A stretch of 64,000 nucleotides of DNA, taken from Ferrovum sp. JA12. GTDB taxonomy: Bacteria; Pseudomonadota; Gammaproteobacteria; Burkholderiales; Ferrovaceae. Position 1 is the stretch's first letter. Every line of letters starts with the position of its first letter. Of this stretch, positions 8,709-17,764 are shown piece by piece. The notes beneath the pieces are model-generated. The model had not been told where the DNA came from. It ran no database searches and saw only the letters and a program-made list of their open reading frames with translations. The stretch covers positions 496,001 to 560,000 of the forward strand of contig NZ_LJWX01000002.1 of the NCBI RefSeq assembly GCF_001431705.1, given 5' to 3'. Made by a program: the position numbers and the translations under genes.

Positions 8709-11186
8709 TTAATCAGAGTCTTGAGAACGATAATTAGGCAAGTCAAGAGATACCCATCTTAAGCTTGGTTCCTCCTCCGCCACCCGAGTGGTGAAGCCTA
8801 GCTTTTGCAATAGGTGCAGCATGATAGAGTTATTACCTAACACCTCACCACTCATGACGGCCAAATGTCTCTTCTTAGCACATAAAATAAGTTCGTTCAT
8901 TAACACAGTCCCCAAGCCCTCTTTCTGCCATTGATCTGAGACCACCAAAGCAAACTCACAGGACGTGCCGTCAGGATTAGTGGTATATCTCGCCACGCCC
9001 AGTTGAATGGCTTTGTCCTCAATAAGTGTCGTGGCAATAAAAGCCATTTCAGTGGCGTAATCCAATTGAGTGAAACGTACCAGTAATTGGCTGGGTAACT
9101 CTTTCAGGGCATCAAGAAAGCGAAAATAGCGACTATCCTCTGAGAGATGTCTGACAAATTCCTGTTCCATTTCAGCGTCCTCTGGACGAATGGGTCGGAT
9201 TTGAACCACTTGGTGATTCTTGAGCGTTATTGTTTTAACTAAATCAGAGGGGTAGGGATGAATGGCTAAATGCTTATAGTCAAAGGGGATGAGTGGTGCC
9301 GTGTTGAGCGTAATGTGAGCATGTAAAATTTCTATGTAGTCATCATCTTGTTGCCAGAGATTTAATTCTATGCACTCAATGGCAGCTAACTCGCAACACA
9401 TGTCCGAGAGGCGTAATATAAGATTTTGTAAGGCTGGGTGCTGACTAATGGGCCGCTGCGAGTCATGGTGCGTTAAGTGTGCTAATTGACTGCGACCAAT
9501 AAATTCCTCAGCTAAAAACTGATTTAAGGGGGGCAGAGCATAGGTTCTGGCCTGTGGCAGATGGGCAGCGAGGCCCCCCGGACTAATATATAGACTGGGT
9601 CCCAAGGTGCTGTCCCTCACTACCCCAAGATCTATCATTAACCGTGCGCTCTTGGAGGTATTAGGCGGCATGGGCATATTAGCGCGATAACTCATGCCAA
9701 AGGTGGCTAAGAGTTTTTCAGTTTCAAGGGGACTTAAGCTGAGATGATTAAGTGTCACCTGTTCAGTAATGAGCTGACGGGCACGCTCTAAGTTTGGTGC
9801 TGTTTCAATCATACTGGAGCTTGGCGTTTGAAATAACATTTGCTGATTATGCAAATATTGATTGATATAGCGAATAGCATCCACGGCAGACTCTGGCGTT
9901 CTGAAGTTAGGCACATTGTGAGCACTAAATAAGCGTCTGGCCGGCACCACACTTTGATCTCCCATCCAGCAGGCCATGATGGGTTTATTGGTTTTTTTAG
10001 CGAGCTCGGCCATCTCATAGGCCGTGAGGTCAATTTCTGCTCCATGCTGTGGGCATAAAATGACCAGAAGACTATCCACCTCTGGCGCTTCTAATAAAAT
10101 AGTGGTGACACGGCGATAGTCCTGTGCTTTGGCTGCGGCGCCAAGATCCAAGGGATTGCCAGCGGGCAGTTTGATGATAGCGGCGAGTGCTTCTTGAGTT
10201 GCTGTGGACAGGGGTGCCATCGGAATAAAATTATCTAAGGCGCGATCCGTCGCCAGGGCCGCGGGTCCCTCACCGTTTGAGATGATGGCTAAATTAGGAC
10301 CGCTTTTGCGATAGCGCAGTGAGCAGGCTCTGGCGGCGGCAAACAGTTGCGTCATGGTACGCACTCTCACTACCCCCACCCGTCGCAGGGCGGCATTAAA
10401 AATACCATCACTTTGCTGGTAAGCCACATCAGAGAGGATATTGCCTGTTTTAAGGAGTGCATGCTTATCAGCTTTTAATACTATTGTGGGCTTGACGCGC
10501 GCCGCTTCCCTTAGCGCACTCATCAGTTGACGAGGTTGCATCACTTCTTCCACGAAAATTAAAATACTCTGGGTTTGATGATCGGACACCAGAAAGTCAA
10601 CGATATCAGCAAAATCAATATCAATGGAGCCGGTAAGGGATACCACGGCAGAGAAGCCTAAGGCGTTGCCGCTCGCCCAATCTAGTACACCGCTAGTTAA
10701 AGCGGTGGACTGCGAGAGCATGCCCAGAGTTCCTGACCGGATGAGGCTTGAGCTCATCCCTATTTGCGGTCGCATCACGCCAGAGCAATTGGGCCCCATG
10801 ACTCGCAATTTATAGAGCTTTAATACAGCGCGCCAAGCAATTTTATATTCTTCTAGAAGACGCTTATCGAGCTCAGTGACGTTAGTTAACAAGACGATGT
10901 GTTTAATCGACAGCTCACCACACTTTTTTAAATAATGCTCAATGTCTGCAGCAGGTACATCCAGTATGAGTAAATCGGGGGTAAGAGGAAAATCTGTTAA
11001 ATCTGGATAAAAGGTAGCATTCACTCTGGCGGGGGTGAGGGTATCCACCGCTAAGAGTTTACCCTGGTAGTGGTTTAAACTCAGATTGTCGTATACTAAT
11101 CTTGGCAGTGAATCAGAGCGTGAGAGAGGCCCCACAATGGCGACAGATCGGGGCATAAAAAACGGGGTTAGATAATGAGGTCTCAT
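8709..11186 (-). CDS. Pat-type protein lysine acetyltransferase (ADP-forming CoA ligase-like domain plus GNAT)
   Basis: Members of this family (Pat/PatZ/YfiQ) acetylate enzymes such as acetyl-CoA synthetase. I prefer the ATG at 11186 (MRPHYLTPFFMPRSVAIVG, the typical family start) over GTG at 11198. Order of domains: CoA-binding domain (about 1-130), succinyl-CoA-synthetase-like domains (MGPNCSGVMRP, then SQSTALTSGVLDWA), a reduced ATP-grasp-like stretch (about 480-640), and a C-terminal GNAT domain (about 660-825, IRPIRPEDAEME, FALVVSDQWQKEGLGTVLM). The ligase part looks inactive: the usual SHTGA catalytic-His segment reads SDVAYQQSD. The ATP-grasp block that normally has ALK-x2-SP-x2-HKSD after the first helices is missing. 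An inactive ligase domain is known for enteric Pat. The neighbouring divergent gene is a deacetylase. Confidence 0.85.
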   Translation of the reverse strand: MRPHYLTPFFMPRSVAIVGPLSRSDSLPRLVYDNLSLNHYQGKLLAVDTLTPARVNATFYPDLTDFPLTPDLLILDVPAADIEHYLKKCGELSIKHIVLLTNVTELDKRLLEEYKIAWRAVLKLYKLRVMGPNCSGVMRPQIGMSSSLIRSGTLGMLSQSTALTSGVLDWASGNALGFSAVVSLTGSIDIDFADIVDFLVSDHQTQSILIFVEEVMQPRQLMSALREAARVKPTIVLKADKHALLKTGNILSDVAYQQSDGIFNAALRRVGVVRVRTMTQLFAAARACSLRYRKSGPNLAIISNGEGPAALATDRALDNFIPMAPLSTATQEALAAIIKLPAGNPLDLGAAAKAQDYRRVTTILLEAPEVDSLLVILCPQHGAEIDLTAYEMAELAKKTNKPIMACWMGDQSVVPARRLFSAHNVPNFRTPESAVDAIRYINQYLHNQQMLFQTPSSSMIETAPNLERARQLITEQVTLNHLSLSPLETEKLLATFGMSYRANMPMPPNTSKSARLMIDLGVVRDSTLGPSLYISPGGLAAHLPQARTYALPPLNQFLAEEFIGRSQLAHLTHHDSQRPISQHPALQNLILRLSDMCCELAAIECIELNLWQQDDDYIEILHAHITLNTAPLIPFDYKHLAIHPYPSDLVKTITLKNHQVVQIRPIRPEDAEMEQEFVRHLSEDSRYFRFLDALKELPSQLLVRFTQLDYATEMAFIATTLIEDKAIQLGVARYTTNPDGTSCEFALVVSDQWQKEGLGTVLMNELILCAKKRHLAVMSGEVLGNNSIMLHLLQKLGFTTRVAEEEPSLRWVSLDLPNYRSQDSD

Positions 11187-11220
11187 CACGGGTCTCACAA
11201 TTAGTTAGAGAATAATTATA

Positions 11221-12147
11221 ATGATCAACACAGCTTACATTACTCATTCCTTGTGCGGTTTACACAATATGGGTGAGCATCATCCTGAAAGCCCTCACCG
11301 CTTGGCTGCCATTAATGATCGATTGATCGCCTCAGGCTTAATGAATTTCTTGATTCCCTATGAAGCCCCTAGGGCCCAACTGATTCATTTGCAACAAGTT
11401 CACAGTCAAGACTATATCAACCATATTTTTAATGCTTCACCCTCCATAGGATTTCACCACATAGATGACGACACGGTAATGAATGTTCATTCTTTGGAGG
11501 CGGCTTTGTGTGGTGCTGGCGCTGGAGTAATGGCGGTGGACCTCGTGATGAAAAAAAAGGTTCACAACGCTTTTTGTGCAATTCGACCACCAGGCCATCA
11601 TGCCGAACACAACCGGGCCATGGGTTTTTGTTTTTTTAATAATATTGCTGTGGCCACAGCCCACGCATTGGAAGAGTATAAACTAGAGCGCGTTGCAATT
11701 GTGGATTTTGATGTGCATCATGGCAACGGTACTGAAGACATTTTCATGGATGATCCGCGGGTACTTTATTGTTCCACCTTTCAGCATCCCTTCTTTCCCT
11801 ATAGTGGCACGGTCAGCCAGAGCGAACGCCTGCTCCATTTCCCTTTACCAGCGGGCAGCGATGGGACGCTGATGCGAGAGATCATGACGCAGAGGGCATT
11901 GCCGACGATCGACGAATTTGCGCCACAATTGGTGCTCATTTCTGCAGGCTTCGATGCTCATAAATTGGATCCACTCGCCCATTTGCGCTGGACGGAGTCT
12001 GACTTTATATGGCTCACGCAACGCTTGCAAGAAGTGGCGGTAAAGCACAGTGAGGGCAGAATTGTGTCCATGCTTGAGGGGGGCTATGACCTTGAAGCCT
12101 TGGGACGCAGTGCAACGGGCCATATTCGCGTCCTCTTGGAAGGCTAG
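11221..12147 (+). CDS. Zn-dependent deacetylase of the histone deacetylase / AcuC superfamily
   Basis: A 308-residue class II-like HDAC-fold enzyme that hydrolyses acetyl groups from lysines or acetylated amines. Motifs: IRPPGHHAEHNRAMGFCFFN (catalytic His126 and His127), VDFDVHHGNGTEDIF (zinc ligands Asp164 and His166), LISAGFDAHKLDPL (third zinc ligand Asp) and the substrate-pocket EGGYDLEALG. Length and motif order are normal. It is divergent from the Pat-type acetyltransferase with only 34 bases between the two start codons, which suggests opposing enzymes on shared targets. The ribosome site is weak (TAGAGAA). Confidence 0.9.
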   Translation: MINTAYITHSLCGLHNMGEHHPESPHRLAAINDRLIASGLMNFLIPYEAPRAQLIHLQQVHSQDYINHIFNASPSIGFHHIDDDTVMNVHSLEAALCGAGAGVMAVDLVMKKKVHNAFCAIRPPGHHAEHNRAMGFCFFNNIAVATAHALEEYKLERVAIVDFDVHHGNGTEDIFMDDPRVLYCSTFQHPFFPYSGTVSQSERLLHFPLPAGSDGTLMREIMTQRALPTIDEFAPQLVLISAGFDAHKLDPLAHLRWTESDFIWLTQRLQEVAVKHSEGRIVSMLEGGYDLEALGRSATGHIRVLLEG

Positions 12148-12161
12148 GCTGTTATGAGAAT

Positions 12162-12527
12162 TTAGACGATTAAAGCGGCCACCACTGCGCGATCTTCACT
12201 CACTAGAATATTATAGGTTCGACAGGCCGCTTGGGTATCCATAATTTCATAGCCAATTTGCGCCTCAATGACAACCTTGAGCTGCTCGGCGCGCGGAAAG
12301 AGGAGCTTGGCTCCCGTACCAATTAATAAAATAGAGGGCTGCCAAAGAAGGAGTGCTCGGCAATGCTCCTCATTGAGTTCATCAAGTGTCGTGAGCCAAC
12401 TTGTCTCCAGACGGGTGGGACTGATAACCAGACTCTTTTCATGGCGTTCATTGTTGACCGTAACAAAGCCCCTGCCATGACCTGTGATGTTAAAGTTAGC
12501 TTGCGGTAAATGATTGATTAGTTTCAT
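12162..12527 (-). CDS. Mth938-like domain protein (DUF498 / NDUFAF3-like)
   Basis: A small protein of about 121 residues of the Mth938 fold, seen in WQPSILLIGTGAKLLFPRAEQ and the C-terminal EIMDTQAACRTYNILVSEDRAVVAALIV. The ATG at 12527 fits the usual N-terminus; TTG at 12539 and GTG at 12536 are in frame upstream. Its molecular role in bacteria is unknown; the mitochondrial relative NDUFAF3 is a complex I assembly factor. In Betaproteobacteria a copy commonly stands divergent from alaC, as here (58-base gap). Confidence 0.8.
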   Translation of the reverse strand: MKLINHLPQANFNITGHGRGFVTVNNERHEKSLVISPTRLETSWLTTLDELNEEHCRALLLWQPSILLIGTGAKLLFPRAEQLKVVIEAQIGYEIMDTQAACRTYNILVSEDRAVVAALIV

Positions 12528-12584
12528 AGGACCCACCAATTAAGGTAAAATTATTCCTTTTGTAGCCATAATAGACCATATATC

Positions 12585-13769
12585 ATGTCAGAGTTTTCAA
12601 GGATAAAGCGCTTACCTCCCTACGTTTTTAACATCACCGGTGAATTAAAGTCAGCAGCGCGTCGTCGCGGTGAGGATATTATTGACTTTAGCATGGGTAA
12701 CCCTGATCAGCCTACCCCCCAGCATATTGTTGACAAATTAGTGGAGGCGGCGCAACGCAACGATACTCATGGTTACTCCATGTCCAAGGGGATTCCTCGG
12801 GTCCGTAAAGCCATTTGTAATTGGTATAAAACTCGCTATAACGTCGAGCTTGATCCGGAGAGTGAAGCCATTTTTACTATTGGTTCAAAAGAAGGTATTG
12901 CTCATTTAATGTTGGCCATGCTGGATTCGGGAGATATGGTGTTAGTCCCTAATCCCAGCTATCCCATTCATATCTACGGCCCCGTGATCGCTGGTGCCGA
13001 TATACGTCACATTAGTATGATTCCAGGGGTGGATTTCTTTGAGGAACTAGAAAAGGGTTTGCGTGGCTCCTACCCGAGACCCAAGTTATTGATTTTGAAT
13101 TTTCCGAGTAACCCTACCACGCAATGCGTGGACCTCGCTTTTTTTGAACGGATCATCAATATTGCTAAGGAATATGGTATCTATGTAGTCCATGATTTGG
13201 CCTATGCCGACATTGTCTATGATGGTTATCAGTCGCCCTCCATCATGCAAGTGCCGGGTGCCAAGGACGTGGCGGTGGAGTTTTTTACGCTTTCCAAAAG
13301 TTATAGTATGGCCGGTTGGCGAGTGGGTTTTATGGTGGGTAACCCTACCCTCGTGGCGGCCTTAGGGCGCATGAAGAGTTATCATGATTATGGTACTTTT
13401 ACGCCTATTCAAGTGGCCTCCATTGTGGCCCTTGAGGGTCCCCAGGAGTGTGTGGAACAAATCAGAATGACCTATCAAAAGCGGCGCGATGTATTAGTGC
13501 AAGGTCTTCATCAATTAGAGTGGATGGTAGAAAACCCTAAGGCTACCATGTTCGTTTGGGGTAAAATCCCTGAAAAATATAAAGCTCTAGGATCCCTCGA
13601 GTTTTCTAAAAAGTTATTGGCTGAGGCAAAAGTCGCGGTTTCGCCAGGCATTGGTTTTGGCGAGCTAGGTGATGATCATATCCGCTTTTCGCTAATTGAA
13701 AATGAAGAGCGAACCAAACAAGCATTACGAGGAATAAAGGATATGTTCAGGAAGGATGGAATACTATGA
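12585..13769 (+). CDS. alaC: Alanine-forming PLP aminotransferase AlaC
   Basis: A 394-residue fold-type I aminotransferase that interconverts pyruvate and alanine. Visible: the start [17 protein letters not shown] typical of AlaC, substrate loop [30 protein letters not shown] (PLP contact Asn), [10 protein letters not shown] (Asp contacting the pyridine N), the Schiff-base lysine in [18 protein letters not shown], and [15 protein letters not shown] near the end. It overlaps hom by four bases (ATGA), so alanine and threonine synthesis share a transcript, a conserved betaproteobacterial arrangement. Confidence 0.93.
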   Translation: MSEFSRIKRLPPYVFNITGELKSAARRRGEDIIDFSMGNPDQPTPQHIVDKLVEAAQRNDTHGYSMSKGIPRVRKAICNWYKTRYNVELDPESEAIFTIGSKEGIAHLMLAMLDSGDMVLVPNPSYPIHIYGPVIAGADIRHISMIPGVDFFEELEKGLRGSYPRPKLLILNFPSNPTTQCVDLAFFERIINIAKEYGIYVVHDLAYADIVYDGYQSPSIMQVPGAKDVAVEFFTLSKSYSMAGWRVGFMVGNPTLVAALGRMKSYHDYGTFTPIQVASIVALEGPQECVEQIRMTYQKRRDVLVQGLHQLEWMVENPKATMFVWGKIPEKYKALGSLEFSKKLLAEAKVAVSPGIGFGELGDDHIRFSLIENEERTKQALRGIKDMFRKDGIL

Positions 13770-15085
13770 AGACTTTGAGAGTAGGATTGTTGGGGTTGGG
13801 CGTGGTGGGTGGCGGCACCTTTGATATTCTAAAGCGTAACGGTGAAGAGATTGCCAGACGAGCGGGTAAGGACATTGTGGTCACCTGTGCTGCGGTGAGA
13901 GAGAAAGATCTTGAGTTGGTGAGTCAGCGAGTGGGCAATACCATCGAGCTCTTTACTGATCCCCATCAGGTAGTGGAGTCCGCGAAGGTGGATATTGTGA
14001 TTGAAGTGATGGGCGGTATCCATCCCGCTAAGGAATTGGTACTCAAAGCCATCAGCTTAGGTAAACACGTGGTCACCGCCAATAAAGCGTTGTTAGCCTT
14101 GCATGGCAATGAGATTTTTAAGGCCGCCCATGACAAGAGTGTCATGATCGGCTTTGAAGCGGCGGTGGCAGGGGGGATTCCCATTATCAAGGCTTTGCGT
14201 GAGGGGTTGAGTGCCAACCGCATAGAGTGGATTGCCGGTATTATTAATGGTACCAGTAATTTTATCCTGTCCAGTATGCGTGAGCGGGGTATCAGCTTTG
14301 CTGAGGCTTTGGAAGAAGCGCAAGCCTTAGGGTATGCCGAGGCTGACCCCACCTTTGATGTGGAGGGGGTAGATGCAGCCCATAAACTGTCTTTGTTGTC
14401 AGCCATTGCCTTTGGTATTCCTATTCAGTTTGATAAGGCCTATACCGAGGGGGTGAGTGAGTTAACGGCTAAGGATATCAGCTATGCTGAGGAATTTGGT
14501 TATCGCATTAAACTCTTAGGGATCACGCAACGCACAGATCAAGGCATTGAATTGCGGGTTCACCCCACCTTAATTCCAGAGAAGCGCTTAATTGCCAATG
14601 TGGAGGGGGTCATGAATGCCATTTTAGTGTCAGGCGATGCGGTGGGGAGCACTTTATATTATGGTCCAGGCGCTGGCGCTGAGCCCACGGGCTCAGCCGT
14701 GGTCGCCGATTTAGTGGATGTGGCCCGCATGACCGATGCGGCCGCCCATCAGCGAGTGCCTTATTTGGCCTTCCAAGCGGATTGTCTAATGGATGATCCC
14801 GTGTTAACGATTGCCGAGGTGTATACCTCCTACTATTTGAGAATGAGTGCTCTGGATCGCCCCGGAGTACTGGCTGATGTGACACGCATTTTAGCTAACT
14901 TAAATATCTCAATTGAAGCCATGCTGCAGCGTGAGCCCTCAGTGGGAGAGGAGCGAGTGGATGTGATTATACTCACCCATAGGGCTCTTGAGCGCGATGT
15001 GAATCAAGCCATCCAAGAGATAGAACAACTGGATACCATTTCAGGACCCTTGGTGCGCATCCGTCTTGAAAACTTAGCTTCGTAA
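13766..15085 (+). CDS. hom: Homoserine dehydrogenase with C-terminal ACT domain
   Basis: Reduces aspartate semialdehyde to homoserine with NAD(P)H. The 439 residues show the Rossmann motif [29 protein letters not shown], the catalytic core [14 protein letters not shown] and [19 protein letters not shown], and a C-terminal ACT domain (about 350-430, [20 protein letters not shown]) that usually senses threonine. There is no aspartokinase fusion. It overlaps alaC by ATGA and is 19 bases before thrC. Confidence 0.95.
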   Translation: MKTLRVGLLGLGVVGGGTFDILKRNGEEIARRAGKDIVVTCAAVREKDLELVSQRVGNTIELFTDPHQVVESAKVDIVIEVMGGIHPAKELVLKAISLGKHVVTANKALLALHGNEIFKAAHDKSVMIGFEAAVAGGIPIIKALREGLSANRIEWIAGIINGTSNFILSSMRERGISFAEALEEAQALGYAEADPTFDVEGVDAAHKLSLLSAIAFGIPIQFDKAYTEGVSELTAKDISYAEEFGYRIKLLGITQRTDQGIELRVHPTLIPEKRLIANVEGVMNAILVSGDAVGSTLYYGPGAGAEPTGSAVVADLVDVARMTDAAAHQRVPYLAFQADCLMDDPVLTIAEVYTSYYLRMSALDRPGVLADVTRILANLNISIEAMLQREPSVGEERVDVIILTHRALERDVNQAIQEIEQLDTISGPLVRIRLENLAS

Positions 15086-15104
15086 TTGTATTGGGAGAGA
15101 GAAT

Positions 15105-16223
15105 ATGAGTCACTACCAAGGTTTAATTCACCGCTACCGTCAGCGTTTACCTGTCACTGACAGTACGCCAATTATCTCTCTGAATGAGGGGAATACACCC
15201 TTAATTGAGCTTCATCATCTGCCCAAGCAATGGGGGTTTGATGGTCGTATTTTAGTTAAGTTTGAGGGCTTGAATCCCACGGGATCCTTCAAAGACCGTG
15301 GCATGACCATGGCCGTAACCAAGGCCGTTGAAGGAGGAGCTAAAGCCATTATTTGTGCCAGCACAGGGAATACCTCCGCTGCTGCTGCCGCTTACGCAGC
15401 ACGGGCTGGGATCCAGTCCTTTGTCCTCATCCCAGACGGAAAAATTGCGCTGGGTAAACTCGCCCAGGCCATGATGCATGGCTCCACTGTGTTGCAAATT
15501 CAAGGTAACTTTGATGATGGCATGCAGCTCGTGCAAGAGCTTGCAAAAGACTTACCTGTGGCCTTAGTGAATTCAGTGAACCCCTATCGCCTGCAGGGCC
15601 AGAAGACCATTGCTTTTGAGATTATAGAAGCTCTAGGGCGTGCTCCCGATTACCATGTACTGCCGGTAGGTAACGCAGGGAATATTAGCGCCCACTGGAT
15701 GGGCTATAGTGAAGCCACCTGTCAGCAAACTGCTGCCTGCGGTTTATGTCATGGTCAGTGTCCCTATCATCTGGAACCCTTAACTACTTCTCGCCCCATT
15801 ATGGTGGGTTACCAAGCGGCTGGCGCTGCACCGTTTATGCGCGGGGCGGCAGTGAAAAACCCTGAAACCATTGCCACAGCCATTCGTATTGGTAATCCCA
15901 TGTCCTGGGACTTGGCGTGGGCGGCGGTGAAGGAGTCGGAGGGCTGGTTTGATGAGTGTACCGATGCGGACATTCTCGCTACCCAAAAAGAGCTGGCCCG
16001 TTTTGAGGGAGTGTTTTGTGAACCCTCCTCAGCCACATCCCTTGCTGGGCTTAAACAAGATCTCAAGCGTGGTAAATTTAAAGCAGGTGCTGTTGTGGTC
16101 GCCACTCTCACGGGTCATGGCTTGAAAGACCCTGATACGGCTATTATGCAAAGTGAACAACCCCATCAAATTGCGGCAGAGAAGGGCGCCATTAGCCGTT
16201 TAATGGAACAATACATTCGCTAA
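15105..16223 (+). CDS. thrC: Threonine synthase (short type) with a Cys-rich insert
   Basis: Converts phosphohomoserine to threonine with PLP. The 372 residues are of the short class: LNEGNTPLIEL, the PLP lysine in NPTGSFKDRGMTMA (Lys63), ASTGNTSAAAAAYAA, LPVGNAGNISAHWMGYSEA (phosphate cup), and VATLTGHGLKDPD near the end. Between the phosphate-cup region and MVGYQAAGAAPF there is a segment with four cysteines (206, 212, 215, 219; spacing C-x5-C-x2-C-x3-C), which could bind a metal. The promoter is shared with alaC-hom. The ribosome site is GGGAGAG. Confidence 0.93.
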   Translation: MSHYQGLIHRYRQRLPVTDSTPIISLNEGNTPLIELHHLPKQWGFDGRILVKFEGLNPTGSFKDRGMTMAVTKAVEGGAKAIICASTGNTSAAAAAYAARAGIQSFVLIPDGKIALGKLAQAMMHGSTVLQIQGNFDDGMQLVQELAKDLPVALVNSVNPYRLQGQKTIAFEIIEALGRAPDYHVLPVGNAGNISAHWMGYSEATCQQTAACGLCHGQCPYHLEPLTTSRPIMVGYQAAGAAPFMRGAAVKNPETIATAIRIGNPMSWDLAWAAVKESEGWFDECTDADILATQKELARFEGVFCEPSSATSLAGLKQDLKRGKFKAGAVVVATLTGHGLKDPDTAIMQSEQPHQIAAEKGAISRLMEQYIR

Positions 16224-16243
16224 AACAGCGAGGAGAAGCTACC

Positions 16244-16687
16244 ATGGAAATGATTGCCATTACAGGACCCAACCACTCTGTGTTGAGAGAGGATTTGTTG
16301 CATCAAGCCGAGGCGCTGCATCGAACCCTTCGTCCGGCTATTCCCGAGCCTTACGTGACTTCCATGAAGGCAGTGTTTGGTTCGGGCGCTCAGATGTCTG
16401 TGGCCATGGAAGGCGATCATTTATGTGGTTTGGTGGTCTATCGCATCACTACTAACACCATGGTGGGTAAAAAAATCTACAGTGAGGATTTGGTGGCAGA
16501 TCCTCAAGCGCCCGTGAAAGGGGTAGGACACTTAATGATGGATTATTTGAAGGAGTTGGGTAAACAAGAGGGTTGTGTGAGTCTTGAACTGGAATCAGGA
16601 ACACAGCGCGATCAGGCCCATCGTTTTTATTTTAAAGAAGGCTTTGTGATCAAGGCTTTTGGCTTCAAGCAATCCTTGAAGGATTGA
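16244..16687 (+). CDS. GNAT-family N-acetyltransferase
   Basis: A 147-residue GNAT protein with the acetyl-CoA loop region around 92-100 (PVKGVGHLMMDYL) and the C-terminal HRFYFKEGFVIKAFGFKQ typical of the fold. The start ATG at 16244 has AGGAG ahead (GCGAGGAGAAGCTACC). Substrate unknown. It is 20 bases behind thrC and so probably the last gene of that operon. About 220 bases without a clear gene follow before mlaA. Confidence 0.85.
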   Translation: MEMIAITGPNHSVLREDLLHQAEALHRTLRPAIPEPYVTSMKAVFGSGAQMSVAMEGDHLCGLVVYRITTNTMVGKKIYSEDLVADPQAPVKGVGHLMMDYLKELGKQEGCVSLELESGTQRDQAHRFYFKEGFVIKAFGFKQSLKD

Positions 16688-16905
16688 TAGAGGTGGTGGC
16701 CCTGTAACACCTTATACATTGCCTGAGGACAGAGCGAGACTCCTCTAGTGAAGAAGTCTAAGGTTGGTGGATTTTGATGACAGACAAAGCGCTCAACGCG
16801 CGTGGTATGAATCACTGTCTTTTTGGTCAGGCTGAGTATCAATTTTACACCCGTAATGAGTGCTGGTGAGGTCTTACCCAGCCTCACTATTGGGCAATAG
16901 TGTTA
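16688..16905. other. Gap between converging GNAT and mlaA
   Basis: No supported gene. A minus-strand frame (16887-16627) of 86 codons exists here and includes the sequence TLDFFTRGVSLCPQAMYKVL, but it overlaps the GNAT 3' end and has no recognisable family. No strong terminator was seen. Confidence 0.4.
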
Positions 16906-17631
16906 TCACTCATCGTCTTCTTTATTGTGCGGGGGATGACCATCAAAAATTAAGTTACGCCGGCGTTGAAGATACGCATCACGCACAAAGGTATAGGGAT
17001 CTAAGGCGGCAGTGTTAAGTACATTCGAGGCGGCTAAGAGTCCGGCCCGAGTATTAACCACTTCGAGGGCCCCAATTTCTGTGAGATGGGTTGTGCTAGC
17101 ATGACTATTCGCATAAAAACTAAAGGGGTAGGCTGCTACCAAGCCCAAGCCATCGCGAATGGTGGAGGGGCCCAGCAAAGGTAAAACGAGGTAGGGACTG
17201 TCCTCCCAACCCCATACCGCTAGTGTTTGACCAAAGTCTTCATTGTGTTTTTCAAGACCGATGTGTTTCGCCACATCAAAAAATCCTACAATACCAGCGG
17301 TAGTATTGACCACAAAGCGGCCCGCGTCCTCTCCACCTTGAGTCAATTTACCTTGCAATAAATCATTTATAAAAACTGTGATATCCCCGATGTTACTGAA
17401 AAAATTACTGATCCCCTCGCGCATTACATTGGGAGTGACTGCCTTATACCCCTTGGCCACGGGTTTGATGACGTAACTGTCAACTGTGTCATTAATGGAA
17501 TACATGGTGCGATTATAGCTTTGTAGTGGATCCTTGGGATCCTCTTGGCCCGGTGGAATGCTCACGCAACCAGATAACAGTACCAGCGTGGTACTGAGCA
17601 GAAGGATACCGAGCAAAGGATGGTAGCGCAT
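16906..17631 (-). CDS. mlaA: MlaA (VacJ) outer-membrane lipid-asymmetry lipoprotein
   Basis: Outer-membrane lipoprotein that removes misplaced phospholipids from the outer leaflet and passes them to MlaC. Lipobox LLSGC (Cys22), then DPLQSYNRTMYSINDTVDSYVIKPVAKGYK, REGISNFFSNIGDITVFINDLLQGK (split around residue 90), and GWEDSPYLVLPLLGPSTIRDGLG, all hallmark blocks. 241 residues, normal length. It stands alone; the mlaFEDB transporter genes are not in this window. It diverges from clpB across a 133-base gap. Confidence 0.95.
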   Translation of the reverse strand: MRYHPLLGILLLSTTLVLLSGCVSIPPGQEDPKDPLQSYNRTMYSINDTVDSYVIKPVAKGYKAVTPNVMREGISNFFSNIGDITVFINDLLQGKLTQGGEDAGRFVVNTTAGIVGFFDVAKHIGLEKHNEDFGQTLAVWGWEDSPYLVLPLLGPSTIRDGLGLVAAYPFSFYANSHASTTHLTEIGALEVVNTRAGLLAASNVLNTAALDPYTFVRDAYLQRRRNLIFDGHPPHNKEDDE

Positions 17632-17698
17632 AGTAAAACCCTTAAATCTTAGAGGAAATATTTAGTTCGTATGCTAACATAAATTCCCCTGAACGCCC

Positions 17699-17726
17699 CT
17701 TGTTTTTATCTAAACCTCCCCCATTT
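17699..17726 (+). promoter_or_regulatory. Heat-shock (sigma-32 type) promoter of clpB
   Basis: CTTGTTT at 17699-17705, 13 bases, then CCCCATTT at 17719-17726. This matches the sigma-32 consensus CTTGAAA ... CCCCATnT in the -10 fully and in the first four bases of the -35, with correct spacing. It lies 38 bases before the clpB start codon, as expected for a heat-shock chaperone. Confidence 0.7.
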
Positions 17727-17764
17727 ATTTATTAACTTAACTCATTATTATAAAAGGATTTACC

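Noticed and set aside
16627-16887. 86-codon minus-strand frame between GNAT and mlaA
   Set aside because: Protein-like in parts, but it overlaps the GNAT 3' end, lacks a ribosome site and matches no family I know. It is mentioned only under the gap.
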